Origin: Tetranychus cinnabarinus
Lineage: Eukaryota > Arthropoda > Arachnida > Trombidiformes > Tetranychidae
Direction of reading: 5' to 3'
Assembly: GCA_022266195.1 (NCBI GenBank)
Contig: WHVY01000001.1
Span: 11,656,001 to 11,720,000, forward strand
Length of the DNA: 64,000 nt
The position numbers and the translations under genes are program-made. Below the pieces are notes generated by a model that ran no database searches, was not told where the DNA came from, and worked only from the letters and a program-made list of their open reading frames with translations. Positions 21,681-57,961 of this stretch are shown in pieces (within the stretch, counting starts at the first letter, position 1; each line of letters starts with the position of its first letter).

Positions 21681-23496
21681 TTAATTGTCAAGTCCGTTGT
21701 CGTCATCATCGCCAGATCCACTTTCCCCATCATCAGTTTCAAAAGTATCGTTTGGAATATCGTACAAAAGTAAAGCTGGCTTGTTTGGATCTTTAAGGAT
21801 AAGGTATTTTCCTTCGGGTAGCTTCATACATGTATCGATAATATAACGCAAGACACCCCAAGCATTATCCATGTTTAAGTTGATTTGGTCTGCGAATTCT
21901 TTTGGCTTGAACTGTTGAGTACCAAGAATTGAATGTTTAGTACTATCACGAGCGTGGACTCGAGAAACGTAACTATAAAGGAAATAAATTTTCAAATTAG
22001 TAAAAATTTAAAAGCAGAGAATAGATGAAACCTTAGAAGAAATTACTACATACCCGAATTTAAGATAGTCAGAGCCAGCAAGAAGAGCCTGAACAGTCCA
22101 TTTTCCAAGTTTACATGAATTATTTTTCAATTCATTGGCTAAAACAGCTCCTCTTTGAACATCCAATTTTTGACGCCAATCGATTCCACCTGAAAATCTT
22201 GAATCCCACTCGTTTAGAGCTTTAATGTTCATGAATTGAATTTCATTTTTATTAGATCCATAAACAGCGTCATGTTCACATCGACATATAAGTTCAATAC
22301 CATCGCCAAGATCAAATTTACGATAACGATAACCAACAGAGGCTACTTGTTCAATTTCTTCATCTTCTGATATAAACGGATTTTTCTCAGGGAATTCATA
22401 ACGTTCTTCTCCTTGTTTAAGAACTTGCTGAGAAAAGTTATGATTGATGAAAGTAGCCTCTAGAGCAAGATTTTTAGGCCAATTGATACTGTTTTTGTTA
22501 TCTTCGTCATAATACGGTGGATCAGCAGCTGTTTCGTTAACAGTAAGCAGATCAAGATCGGGGTCATCTCTTTTATCAAAAAATAATTTATCTCCAACTT
22601 TTTGAACAAGTAAATCCCATGAAATGACAGACCGAGTGGCACACATTAATGTTGCAACAATGGCATCAGTGGCATAAATATTTCCTTCGGTTTTAGATAA
22701 TTGACGGATGATTGGATCATCAGTTGTCGTAACTTTGTGGAAGATTCTGTTTACCCTAATTAATCTTTTTTCATTTTTACAGGTTACTCGATCGTACGTC
22801 TTATCATAGAAGTCCATTGCTCCGCACATTTTTATATCTTTAGGTTCGATAACCGCAGGTAAAGATAGTTTTCCTAATCTAGGAAAGTCCATTTCTTCAA
22901 TTATCTTCCATGTAGATTTAATAGCAACAGAAGCTTCCCTTTTCTTCATAGCAGCAGCACCCTTTTGATCGTATCTACCCTTCATACCAGCATTCTTTGT
23001 AGGCCATTTATTACCCCTAGTTTGACCACCCATACCTCGACCAGTGCCTCTAAGACCTTTAGATAATACTTGCATTCCACCAGGTCCAGCTTTACCTCCT
23101 CGAGGTCGAACTCTTTGACCAATCTTAAGTTTACCTCTTTGAACTTTAGTAGTTCCTCTGCCGGCATCAACCAACTGGAATGAGCTTTCATCATCCTCTT
23201 GAATGTAAGCATATTGAGCTCCGATTCCGAATTGTGAAGCATATTTACTAGCCATACGTTTATCAGCATAAGTTTGATTAGTCCAATCAGCAATCTAAGG
23301 TGAGAAAACATTCGAGATTTAAACAAGAAAGACATTTAAATAAAAATCATAATTGAAAACATACCTTTCCAAGTCTATCTGATTTAGAGAAGGGCTGGTA
23401 AGGCATATCTTTGTAAGCTTCAGCTATTGAACTAGGTCCCCATCCTTTTGGATTATCCTGAATCTCAGGGGCAATGAATGGCTTCTTATCATCCAT
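21681..23496 (-). CDS. eIF3d: Translation initiation factor eIF3 subunit D
   Basis: Three exons on the minus strand (23496-23365, 23294-22054, 21972-21681) join in frame to 554 aa, close to the 540-570 aa usual for the family. eIF3d is a peripheral subunit of the eIF3 complex that helps recruit the 43S preinitiation complex and has a cap-binding domain used in selective translation. Recognisable family features are the N-terminus ([17 protein letters not shown], then [14 protein letters not shown]), the Gly/Arg-rich RNA-binding stretch ([11 protein letters not shown], then [10 protein letters not shown]), the central FPRLGKL and NPFISEDEE segments, and an acidic tail (SGSGDDDDN). It starts from the ATG at 23494-23496. 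It is divergent from calcineurin A, and the two starts are 727 bp apart. Confidence 0.96.
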
Positions 23497-24223
23497 AGTT
23501 ATAAGAAGCTAGGGTTTACAAATTTAAAAATAAAGATGTACTACAATAATTAAAAATATTAGATAAACAACCAATTAATAAACAAATCACTTAAGAAGCG
23601 GCTTCTAAATGATCCACGTTTTAATGCTGATGAGCATATGTGCTGTCTTCAAATCATAGATGTCACCAGTTTGGCTAGTTTGGCTACCAGAGTTGAAAAA
23701 ACAAATTTTGCTAAACAATAATCAAATCTACAATTAAATCGTCTCAATTGAATGCATTATTAAGTTTAAAAATGATCTAAAAGAAGCTAACAATAAGTTG
23801 AATAAGATTAAATTTACATGAGGGGCCTAGGAGACAGTTTTAAGGAAATTGAACTAAAATCAATGATTAAACTGTCAAGGTTAACCTTACTAATCCACAA
23901 GATTCTTTAATAGATGCAAGTTATAAATTGATTGAAAAGTATAGCAAATGAATCTAAATTCAGTTGATTAGAGTCAATGTGAACAATTAAAGGCAAGATT
24001 TTACCTTTATTTGAATAACGCGCTTTATCTGATGACAAAACAAACGATGGACAATTTTAGGTACTACATCATGATCACAGACTTTCAGATTTTCAGGATG
24101 CGCATGTCTCGTTATGCTAGGACTTTTTTGCTAAAATACAACCTAACTGGGTACAACATAACTGGATGTAGTACTGTATTTATAATATATATTGTGAATT
24201 TAAATTAACCTTCAAAGGCCAAA
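23497..24223. promoter_or_regulatory. Shared divergent promoter region (eIF3d / calcineurin A)
   Basis: The 727 bp between the two start codons must hold both 5' untranslated regions and both promoters. I see no TATA box that stands out from the AT-rich background. CpG-containing stretches lie near 23615 and 24018. The 65-codon frame at 24011-24208 is not protein-like and is not called. The regulatory role follows from the gene arrangement only. Confidence 0.5.
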
Positions 24224-48138
<23,915 letters not shown>

Positions 48139-48492
48139 TCCAACTTTAATAATGTCCGTTTAAAAACAAAAAAACCTGAAAAATCCGTTTTTCTTTTGCT
48201 TCTTTGTGTCAATTGTTTTTGTTTTTTTTTGCCACTTTTCTTCTTGTTCAACAATTCAAATCATCAATTAACCAGCAATTGATTAACTCAATATTTCCGA
48301 TGTGCAAGAATGTTTTATCTATCTAAACATCTAATCAAACCCAAACGCATAGTAAATAGATGTTAACTCTTTTCCAAGAAAAGCTACTTTTTTCCCGTTT
48401 TTTTTTCTCTTCTTATTGCTTGATCTTTTCCTATTTTGTTTTCCCTTTTTACCCAAGCAAATCCCCATTCATGATGATGATTCTGACGGTGA

Positions 48493-48529
<37 letters not shown>

Positions 48530-50504
48530 AATAATGTTGGGAAAGTTGAGTTAGTCTTGGAACATGAAAATGTTTCAATGAAATCACTTGAGTAAAATTA
48601 TCTCCTCTATTAACCCTTTTGTCTTGCTTTTACTTTTGCATCCAAACTAATGTCAAGTGAACATGATAAAGCTAACCATGAATCCCAATAGATTTACAGA
48701 AAAGTGAAAATTGAAATATCAAAAAAGAACAGGATGAAACTAAATTTTTGCTAGCAAATGAAAGACTAAAATTAATCAACTAATCAACCTTTTACTGTGT
48801 TTTGTTCATCAAATTAAAATTACGAGTCGAGATTATTGGTCGACTATAAAAAGGACTAAGAGCATAAAATGTTTGAGACAAAAACAGAGACAGAAATTAA
48901 TGATTAAAATGAATGTTGAATATCAAATGGATTCATCCTCAAATTGTCATCATCATGAAGTGCAACAGTAATGATTGAGAAACCTAATTGTTGTTAGGGT
49001 TTTCTTGCCTTAAACTATCACTGACCAAAGAGTAATAAAGAGATAAATAAAAAGCATTTGAGAGGACAAAAGTTCCTAATTGAATCAAGTGAAAGGGTTT
49101 AATTTGAAAAACTAACATTTACATGAAAAACATAAATTGAAGATTAAAATTTTTCTACTCTTTGGTCATTGATTATTTGCTTTCAATGCTACTTTTGTTG
49201 AAGAGTTGCGATGATGATTCAAGTGATGAAGTTGATGAAGGTTAAAATGTGATGAAAAATGCAAATGAAAATGAAGATGAAACTGGTGAAGATGAAGATT
49301 ATGATGAAGAAAAGGTTTACTTAAGAGGGTGAAATGTTAGCTCTTAGACTATTTTCCGGTCTCATCTTGACCTACCTTAAGGGTGTAACTCACTTGAACC
49401 TGCTCAAAGTAGCAAGTAACCAGGATAATCTTGACAAAGATTAAACTCTTTTCCTTGTCCAGTTTAACCCAAAATTATTGACTGACAATTGAACCTTATG
49501 TTGACTCGTCAACACATTTTCAGATTTTTACTCTAAATTCAGGTAATCCATGATGAGATAATCTTGTCTAATAATAATTTCTTTTCTTTTTTTTTGTTTC
49601 TTCTCTTGTTCCAGTTGCAAAGTGTTACACCCTTTAATTATTGATGTCAGTTTGGATCATCATTTTACTGATGATTCATTTCATTTTCTGCTTCATTTTC
49701 CAGATTTCAAACCTTTTACATCTATTTTGCTCTCTCTCTCTTGTACTCTCCCGCTTTCCCTGTCTCTCTCTGCTCTCTTTCTCTCTGTATTATCACCATC
49801 TTCATGATCATCATCATCATGATTCTCCTTCATCACCACCATTATCACCATCATTATCATCTTCATCTTGTTTCATCCTCATTATCACCTTTCATCATCA
49901 TCATCTTCATATTTGGGTTGAAAATTATGCCCATAAACCAGACAAAAAGACACCTTATTGTTCACTTTCTTGCACCTAACTCAATCCCGTTTCTTTTCAC
50001 TCAACTTAACCAACATCTGACTCTGATGTATTATATACTATTTATTCAATTATCGCAATTAAACATTTAACCTTCAATTTAATACTCATTTTCAACCAAT
50101 TTACCTTAATTATCAGCTATTGTAGTGAAATACAAATTTTCACCTCCCAAGCAATTTCACTCCCAGCAAAGTCCCTCTACTAGATGATAACTCGAGTTTT
50201 GTCAATTTAACATTCAACGCATTCAGTTGTCCAACTACTGATTAACTTTTATTTCACCGATTTATCAGATAAAATATCACCAGATAAATATTTTACATGG
50301 AATTCTGACGCAATTTTGACTGGGAATTGTCTAGTTTCGAGGTTATCCCAATTATTTTTAATCATTGAAGCTTGGACTACAACGAAATTTCGCGAATCAA
50401 ATGGATTCCATGAAAATTCCATAATCAATACAAGTGCAAAATCGCATGTTATCGATTCTGAAAACTGACTGATTTTAAAATGAAAAAGTCATTTACCAGA
50501 CGCT
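48139..50504. other. Calcineurin 3' flank, simple repeats
   Basis: No gene is recognised. It includes a (GAT)n tract at 48472-48532, a CT-rich stretch at about 49720-49790 and an (ATC)n tract at 49801-49912. Overlapping open frames in several phases at 49622-50070 are products of these tracts. Confidence 0.5.
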
Positions 50505-51655
50505 AGATGGCAGTTTCTTTCACTTATATTTTTGGGTTTAAGATTAACCAAAAGGTAGAGTTGATTGGAGAGTAATAAGTTGAGTCGATTGGGTTTGTTA
50601 TCTTTGTAATTGACTAAAGGGACTAAAGGACTATCGAAACTACACACTACAGTCTTTCAATGCAATCGACCTGAATGGTCGATTATCGCGGATCTATTTC
50701 CATGAAACAATAAAGCTCGAAGCAAAATTTGATCATTTTAACAGTGAAAGTACAGTAGGTAAGAGGGGAAGCACTAGTTTCCCAGGTATTTTCAACTCGT
50801 ACAGTCTAACCACAAAGTTACTGCATAGAGCCAATTACCGAGAGAGGGCGTGAAAAATTAGGATATGAAGTAGGAAGAGGCAAATTCAATGTTTCTTTCA
50901 ATGTTCACTGAACATTGTTCATACCTTTTTAATGAGCTCATGATGATTATGCAAATCATCGACGAGAGATGGCGCTTTTTGTCCAATTTCGAGATTCTCG
51001 AGACTCGAGTTATCGATACTTCTGAATGAACATGTATCGATATATAACCCACCCATCTTAGTATACGCGAAATTTCGACATCATGTATCGATAATTATCG
51101 ATGTTTTCATTCACTTTCAACATCTCATTTGAATCTTTAATGTCATGATTGTTTTCAGTCCAGCCATCTAGCGGTCTCATGTCTTTTTAAAGTAAATCAT
51201 TAATGTTGTCTAGAGACAAGATTAATCATCAAAATAGATTAACTCAAATTATTCCAGACGGTATTGCATCCAATTTATCACAATCTTGTCAAGTGACTGT
51301 GTATTATTAAATAATCATTAGACTCTATATTAAAATATGAACCAGAAATTCAGGTGTTTAATGACAACCTTCATAGCTATCAGTCAAAACACCACCAGAC
51401 AAGACCAAGACATTGAGCTTTCCCTTGAATGAACGAGCTAATTAAGAGTTTCCCTAAATTGCAATGCAAATGTACTTTCAATTGATAGTCCAAATACAAA
51501 ATGGTCAAAAGTACTTTAAAACAAACAAGTCACAATTGCTGCATGAAACTCAAATAAAAAGCTAATACTGAATCATAAATAATTGGTGTTTCTGATTATC
51601 GTGAGTAATCGGAATTCCAATGTTAAAACAGTTTCTTTTTCAAGTAGCAGATGGC
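50505..51655. promoter_or_regulatory. Candidate promoter/insulator cluster upstream of MARCH gene
   Basis: Within 1.15 kb there are four copies of AGATGGC or its complement (50505-50511, 50967-50973, 51163-51169 on the minus strand, 51649-51655). Two of these lie in the longer form GCTAGATGGC, and one reads AGATGGCGCT, which is close to the arthropod CTCF core. Three TATCGATA octamers, the DREF-type element of insect housekeeping promoters, occur within 83 bp (51011-51018, 51035-51042, 51086-51093). The region lies 0.45-1.6 kb before the MARCH-like start codon. Function is inferred from the motif cluster only; factor identity in this organism is not known. Confidence 0.4.
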
Positions 51656-52105
51656 ATTAGAAGCAACAAAATTGGAAAACTGGAATTTTCGTTTTTCAAA
51701 TTTGGCGGCAAAAAACAGTCAACGTAATGTTGCTATAGTTACTGGTTAACTGTAACCAGTATCCATAGTAACTGTGAAGCTAATAGAGTAGCTCCATCTG
51801 ACGATGTTGATCAAAGAAATGGATAAAAATATAAATCTTTTTATTGAGCTTTTTTTTCATTTCGGTCTTTCTTTTTCTCTCTCTTACAAGTGGTGACCTC
51901 ACATTCGGGAGATGCAACTATGTTTCTCTCAAATTTATTTTTTGGTTCACTCGCATTAGACAAATTACTTTTAGATGTACGGTTCAGTGTTTAATGTTAT
52001 TGCTATATATTTTTGATACACAAATCTTTTTTTTTTTGCTATTTTCTATTTGTGTATTATTTTCTTTGTTGATTTCTTATTTTGATTGATTAATTTTTGT
52101 TGTTG

Positions 52106-53007
52106 ATGGATAAGCTTTCAGTAAATAACTTGCAACTCGATGTTCCCATTTGTCGGATTTGTCACAGTGGTGATAATGATACAGATTCCTTCTTTAACGG
52201 ACAAACCAAATTAACGATTAATTCATCATCATCTTCACCTTTCTCCCTTTCAACTTCATCAACTTCATCTTCATCAGATAATGCAATCTCTGAATTGAGC
52301 TTAATTACACCTTGTTGCTGTTCGGGTTCATTAAAATATGTTCATCATTATTGTCTCCAACAATGGATACGATCTTCAAACAATAAATACTGTGAACTTT
52401 GTAAATATCATTTCAAAATGTCTGTAAAATTTAAGCCACTTTACAAGGTAAGTTGAACATTTTTCAATTTTCTGTAAACCTTTCTGTATTCCTACTCAAC
52501 CAGCAATCCGACAAAACCATAAAGCTTGATTTAACAGCAATTGAATAGCTTAGGGTGCAATCCATTCATGTCAACTGTAAACATTGAAAATAAATCTAAT
52601 TTTGATCATTCCCATTACCTTCAAATCAATGGCCAATCAAACAAAAAATGAGATTTTAAAAGATGAGATCTTTTCACAAATTGATTTTAGCTTTGCTTCC
52701 TTACACCAACAGAGAAACAGTTTGATCACTTATCATTTCTCATTTCATATTTTACCCAATTTATGCAAATTACCCTACAACAATAACTAATTGATCCGTT
52801 TCTTTTTTTTGTTTCAATCAACGGGGATTTTATCAGTGGGAACGACTTGAAATGTCCAACAGTGAGCGACGTAAATTGTTATATAATTTACTGTTTAACC
52901 TTATTTCAATGTTTTGCGTTTTCTGGTCAATTTATGTGCTAATTGAAAGAGCAACGTTTGAAGCCAAATATGGACTTCTTGATTGGCCCTTTTGGACTAA
53001 AATGCTT
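52106..53007 (+). CDS. MARCH1/8-like RING-CH E3 ubiquitin ligase, 5' exons
   Basis: Two coding exons, 52106-52447 and 52837-53007, are in frame and give the first 171 aa. The RING-CH (C4HC3) zinc domain is clear: CRICH, then [22 protein letters not shown] and CELCKYHF. It is followed by KPLYKWERL and SNSERRK as in MARCH1/8, then a hydrophobic TM1 ([16 protein letters not shown]) and [11 protein letters not shown]. These ligases sit in endosomal and plasma membranes and ubiquitinate membrane proteins for lysosomal routing. The second TM and the C-terminal tail should follow the GTAAGT donor at 53008, but I could not find that exon in 53008-64000; it may be small, diverged or beyond the window. 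A 37-residue Ser-rich insertion separates the first and second Cys pairs. The ATG at 52106 is used; the TTG codons before it are not. Confidence 0.88.
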
Positions 53008-56000
53008 GTAAGTAAAATCTTGTTATTTAATAATTTTCACAATTCCATTGTCCATTGCAACAATTCAAAAGACCAAAGAATTATATCTTTAATGACCATC
53101 AACTGACCATTTCAATGGACCAAAATTACAGTAAAAATTTTCATCTCAAATCAATCATTTGATTCCTTTTGACATTTCATTGATCATTGACAATGTTAAA
53201 GTTGCCGAAACAAAAATTCTGGTTAAAACCTTTTCTCACTTTTGATCATCGATTTACCATTAAATTGGCAGCAAAAATTAGCCAATGCTGGTTTGAAATT
53301 AAAAATAAACTCATCCATCTTTACCTCGTACAATTTGAGCTGAAAATTGACACTTTCTTTGTGAAAACTGAATATGTTACCAAGTTTAAAATTGATGGTT
53401 AACTTTCACGATGTAAACAGTTGAATAATCCATGGAAAGTGACTGCCAATCAGATGACTTTAATGAACATAATTATTAGATGATTATGATTAAGACCTTT
53501 TTCTAGTAAAAAACACTTCTTCCATTATTAAAGCATCTTCAAAGTCTTTCGCTGTTTCCTATTTATTTTTAGACTCAATGAAAATCAAGGTTTCGCACTC
53601 ATCATCATCATGTTTCTTTTTTTCCTTGAAAGATCCAATTCTGTGAGCTAAAAAAAGCATTTTCACTCCAAACTTGACCTGAAATCTTTGCTTGTTTTCA
53701 TCTCCTTAAACCTCATCAATTACCTTTGTTCCCAAATCTTCTATTCATGGATCCACCCTTACTCACCTCCATCAGATGAATTTACCTCAATCGATTATCA
53801 GCTCTAATAGCAATTTTTGCCCAAAAACTGGTAACTCACATTTTCAGTTGAACCAGCAACCCAATCAACCAGAATCCAAAACTGAAAAACTCTTTCCTTA
53901 AAAAAAGCAAATCACAAATCATAAATAATCTATTGATTATCTGTGAACAATTCATTTTTGGCGTAATAACCAAATAAATGCGTCTATTCCACTCCTGTAA
54001 TTACGACCATTGTTTAATAATTCATTCATTTTTGTTTTGTTTTTGCCTTTTTTTCACAAAAAAAGCTAAACCTTTTCCTTGTCATAAAATCAACACTCAT
54101 GACAGGTTTAGCAAATCAAGCCTGTAAATTGTCAACTAAATTAGTTCTAATTGCTCTAATCAACTCTCTTTAATTGGTCTGTAAAAATAAGCAAATTAAA
54201 CAAGGGGAAAATGTTTCAATGTGAATACATTTATCATCACAGGTTATGACAGTTGATTTTGATATTATGTTCAATTGTAAAAACAAAATGAAAATGGTGA
54301 ATCAATCTTTTTTGTTACTGTAAAATGTTGATTAAAAGGTTATCGACCGATCAATTGAATAATCAATTGCTATTGTTATCAATTGTCTTACCTTCCTCTT
54401 GATCTGACTACCAATGAACATGATGATCAACAATTAGCTTATTAATATTAATCGTGTTGTAAACACGGAAAGGCAACAATGAAACACAAAGCCAATCAAC
54501 TTGATAATTATAATAATCGATAAAGTTAACTGAATTAATTTTAACGCTCAATCATGAAGCAAAACAATGATCACAATTTGAATGATCGCAAATGCTATTT
54601 TTAACCTTATCAAGATTAATCTTGCCAATCTAATCTATTGACAATCAGATTGGATTACCATTTGTTTAATTGCTGTTGACAAGGTAAACAAACCTTGACT
54701 TTTTGAGGGTCAACAGGAAGCAATTTTAAGTTTTAAGGTGAAAAAGTGGGCAAAATCAATGTTTCAGCCAGAAAATGAAAAGCCTTGTAAATTTGTATTT
54801 ACATTTGGCTTTTTTTTCTTGCTCTTATTTGGTCAAACTTGACCTTTTAAAATTTAATTTGTTCAATTTTCTCAAAGGTAAAAGTGAACAATTAGAGAAA
54901 ATTGGACAATTTTAATTAACTTAAATATGCAAATCAATTAAATGGTAAAACTAGTTAAAAGCAAAACTCAAATATTCAGTACTTTACAGTTAACGTGTTA
55001 TACTAATTATAAAATTTTAATTAGCTTTTAATGCAAATTTTCAACCTTTGCCAATCAAATCCAAATTAAATGCTTTCAACACATGTTCACATTTAGGCCC
55101 AGTAACAATTTAATTAACATTCAAATGAATTAATCTCATTATTAATAAGAAATTCTTCAACATTGTATTCAAAGACAAATATTCATCTAAACGTTCGGTG
55201 AAACTGTTATGACCAACAGCTGAAAATAAAGTAAATCAAATAAACTGAAAGCTACTTCAGACCGACCCTTAACTGGTAAACGGTTAACATTAGAAAAGGT
55301 TTTTCATCAAATTGTTTCATTAATATCATCACTTGACTCTTTTATTACAATTACCGGAAATTTTAATGTTTATTAAGGATGAAGATCAAATTGTCTATCA
55401 ATTTTGTACTTGATAATCAATCTGATTGACCTTTAAATGCTCAATTTTATTTTATCTTTCAGTTATTTTGTTTACTGATGGTTACAATTTGTCTCCGGTT
55501 GATAACAGTTTAGTTGTTAATCTCAATTGACAATCTAACTCAAGAATTTATGTGAAAAGATTTTCTCAATGAACGCAATGTGTGTTAAATAGGTAAACTC
55601 AAGTGTCTCTGACCTTTCCAATTGTGGTCAAAGTAAAAATTTGATTTTCCAGTTTTAATCTTAAAACCAGACAATCTTACCTGGAGAAAAAAGTTGACTG
55701 TTTATTTTTCTCTTTCTCTTCTTACTTTTCCTTCTTTACCGTGAAAAAAACTGTGTCTCTTTTTGTGTTGTTGTGCTACCTGTTGGTGCTGCCCATTGGC
55801 CGAATGGCCCTGTTATGGTACTTAAAAGGCCCGTTATTTGTGTTTAACTAACCTGTTAAACAAGTTATCATCTTAACAGTCAGTCACCTTTTCTGGTTCC
55901 GGGTTTACCTGGATTACATTGGTTTATTATGATGATGATAACAATTTCACTGTTACAATCAAAATGAAAATGATGCATTCATGATTTGCAATTGTTATTG

Positions 56001-57961
56001 TATTCCTGTTGATAATGATGAGTAGTTACAAAAAAAACGATGTATTTGAATAGTAAAATAACAAACTTTGAAAGTCACTTTTTCACCTTTTTTACAATTT
56101 TCGCATCTTTTCATTTTGATTGATACAGTTTTACCTCTTATTTATCACATAGTAATCTATATCAATAGACCAATTTACCAATTGATTGCAATAAATATTG
56201 TAGCCACTAATTGTTGCTAAAAAGATTGATTAATCAATTGTAAATCGTTTGACGTGAATCGACATTTTTTCATATTCATTAAAAAACTTGTTTTACCATC
56301 AATTGCAATCAAACAATTGCTATTGATTGAGCTTTTTTCCTTTCATTTTATTGCCTTTTTTTCAGGATAACTTCTTATTTACTCTTTCAATTGGAGTTCT
56401 GTTGAGATGAGTTTCATGATGCTCATGTTGATGTTAAAAATTACTGTTTCATGTTGACAATTTTAGGATTCATAAAAGGTTGAATGTAGGGACATCGACA
56501 GGTCAGAATTTTTGTCCTTTTTTCTCTTCTTCTTCTTCTAACACTTTGATGACAATCAGTTAATCAACGTTTCAATTTAGATACAGTTGATGGAACGTTA
56601 ATGAAAAATGATGTCAACAAAAGGCAAATAGATCAAGTACTGTAGGAGTTGATTAAAAATAGCAATCATGATAATGATGGTGAAGAGAGAAAAGAGAGAA
56701 AAAATGAAAGACAAAAATCGCGTGCCAGTAACGGTAACAATTGAGTTAAATTATGGTTTGTTCATCATTATTATATTGACTATTACAAGGCAGCGGTAAA
56801 AAAAGACGACAATTTTAATTGCGGAAGTTTTCATACCGTGATTAGCTTCGTCTGTTGTATTTGTTTTGCGTCAACTCATTAATGATTACGATCAAACATA
56901 CAATAATGTCTTCAATGTATTTACCCAAAATGGACATGAAGATAACCTTTTTTTTCATCATCATCATCATAAACTCCATCATCATCATCATCCATAATGA
57001 TCTAGAAACTAAATTTAATATTAAATCGTTTACTTGATTAACATAAAACGATTCAATCTCAATCTGTTTGATCTCAATTTTGACAATGACAGTTATTAAA
57101 AAAATTACTCTTGTATTATGTTTCAATGAGTTTATTTTTTACATTAAAAACCTTTTTGGTTACATTCAATTGAAATGACCAAAAAGATGAATCATTTCTC
57201 TTCCCTTCATCATCATTATCAGGGTCAGTTTTTACATATCTTTTCATTGATTTTCAGTTACTATGGACATGATTATACTTTACCTAATCAATACAGCTTT
57301 TAAACTAGATAATATGGAAAGATAAAAGCTTACAGAAATTAAATTGTTTCGTTCATTTTAGCATCATTTATAGTCATCGTTAATAACATGATCGTAAAAA
57401 TTTTTTGTGTTTTGAGCATCCAGTTATCTCCTTGTAAATTAAATGTTGTTTAACATTGAATCATGTTGACTTTACAAGTCAATACACTCGGCGTCAACAT
57501 TGTTGATTGTGTAGGCAACATTATGATCAACTTGATTATCAAGTGTCTTTAAACATTTCATGGTTACCATCAAATTTTATCCCTTTTTTGTTCAAGTCTC
57601 ACAACCAGAAAACTGATAACAAATGAAGCAAAACCTAACCTGGTTAACTGCTTTTGCTCTTCACCCTTTTAACCATTAAACATGATAATCATCATTATTA
57701 TATTTCATCAAGCCAATAGCAATTTTTTTCCCTCTTTTCGGAAAATTTGGTTCTTAATACTTTTCAGCGAACTTTGGTTTACAACGGTATTTGAGGGTTA
57801 ATATATTTTAATTCAAACACCAGTGTTTATTAGTGGTCAAGTTTTTTTATTTGATCAAAGTTTTGATAAAATTTATTTAACTAAAGTAGAAAAGAAAGAA
57901 AATAAAAGTAGCGAATTTATGCGTCATTTGATCAAATAATAGCTGGAATCGAATCGATTCT
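53008..57961. other. MARCH intron/intergenic region, no exon seen
   Basis: About 5 kb of AT-rich sequence, at least part of it presumably the next MARCH intron. It contains (ATC)n tracts at 56957-56993. A less AT-rich stretch at 55755-55855 has an open run of about 33 codons but no recognised domain. I looked for the expected second membrane segment of MARCH1/8 and did not find it. Confidence 0.4.

Noticed and set aside
24011..24208. A 65-codon frame just before calcineurin A
   Set aside because: It lies in the shared promoter region and has no family resemblance; probably 5' untranslated or non-transcribed DNA.
49622..50070. Overlapping frames of 61-112 codons rich in His, Ser and Leu
   Set aside because: They are generated by CT-rich and (ATC)n tracts at 49720-49912.
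55755..55855. Less AT-rich open stretch that might be the missing MARCH membrane exon
   Set aside because: The reading has hydrophobic residues but does not match the expected second membrane segment of MARCH1/8, and it has no flanking splice sites in phase.
56842..57126. A 94-codon minus-strand frame with a Met run
   Set aside because: The run comes from an (ATC)n tract; nothing else supports a gene.
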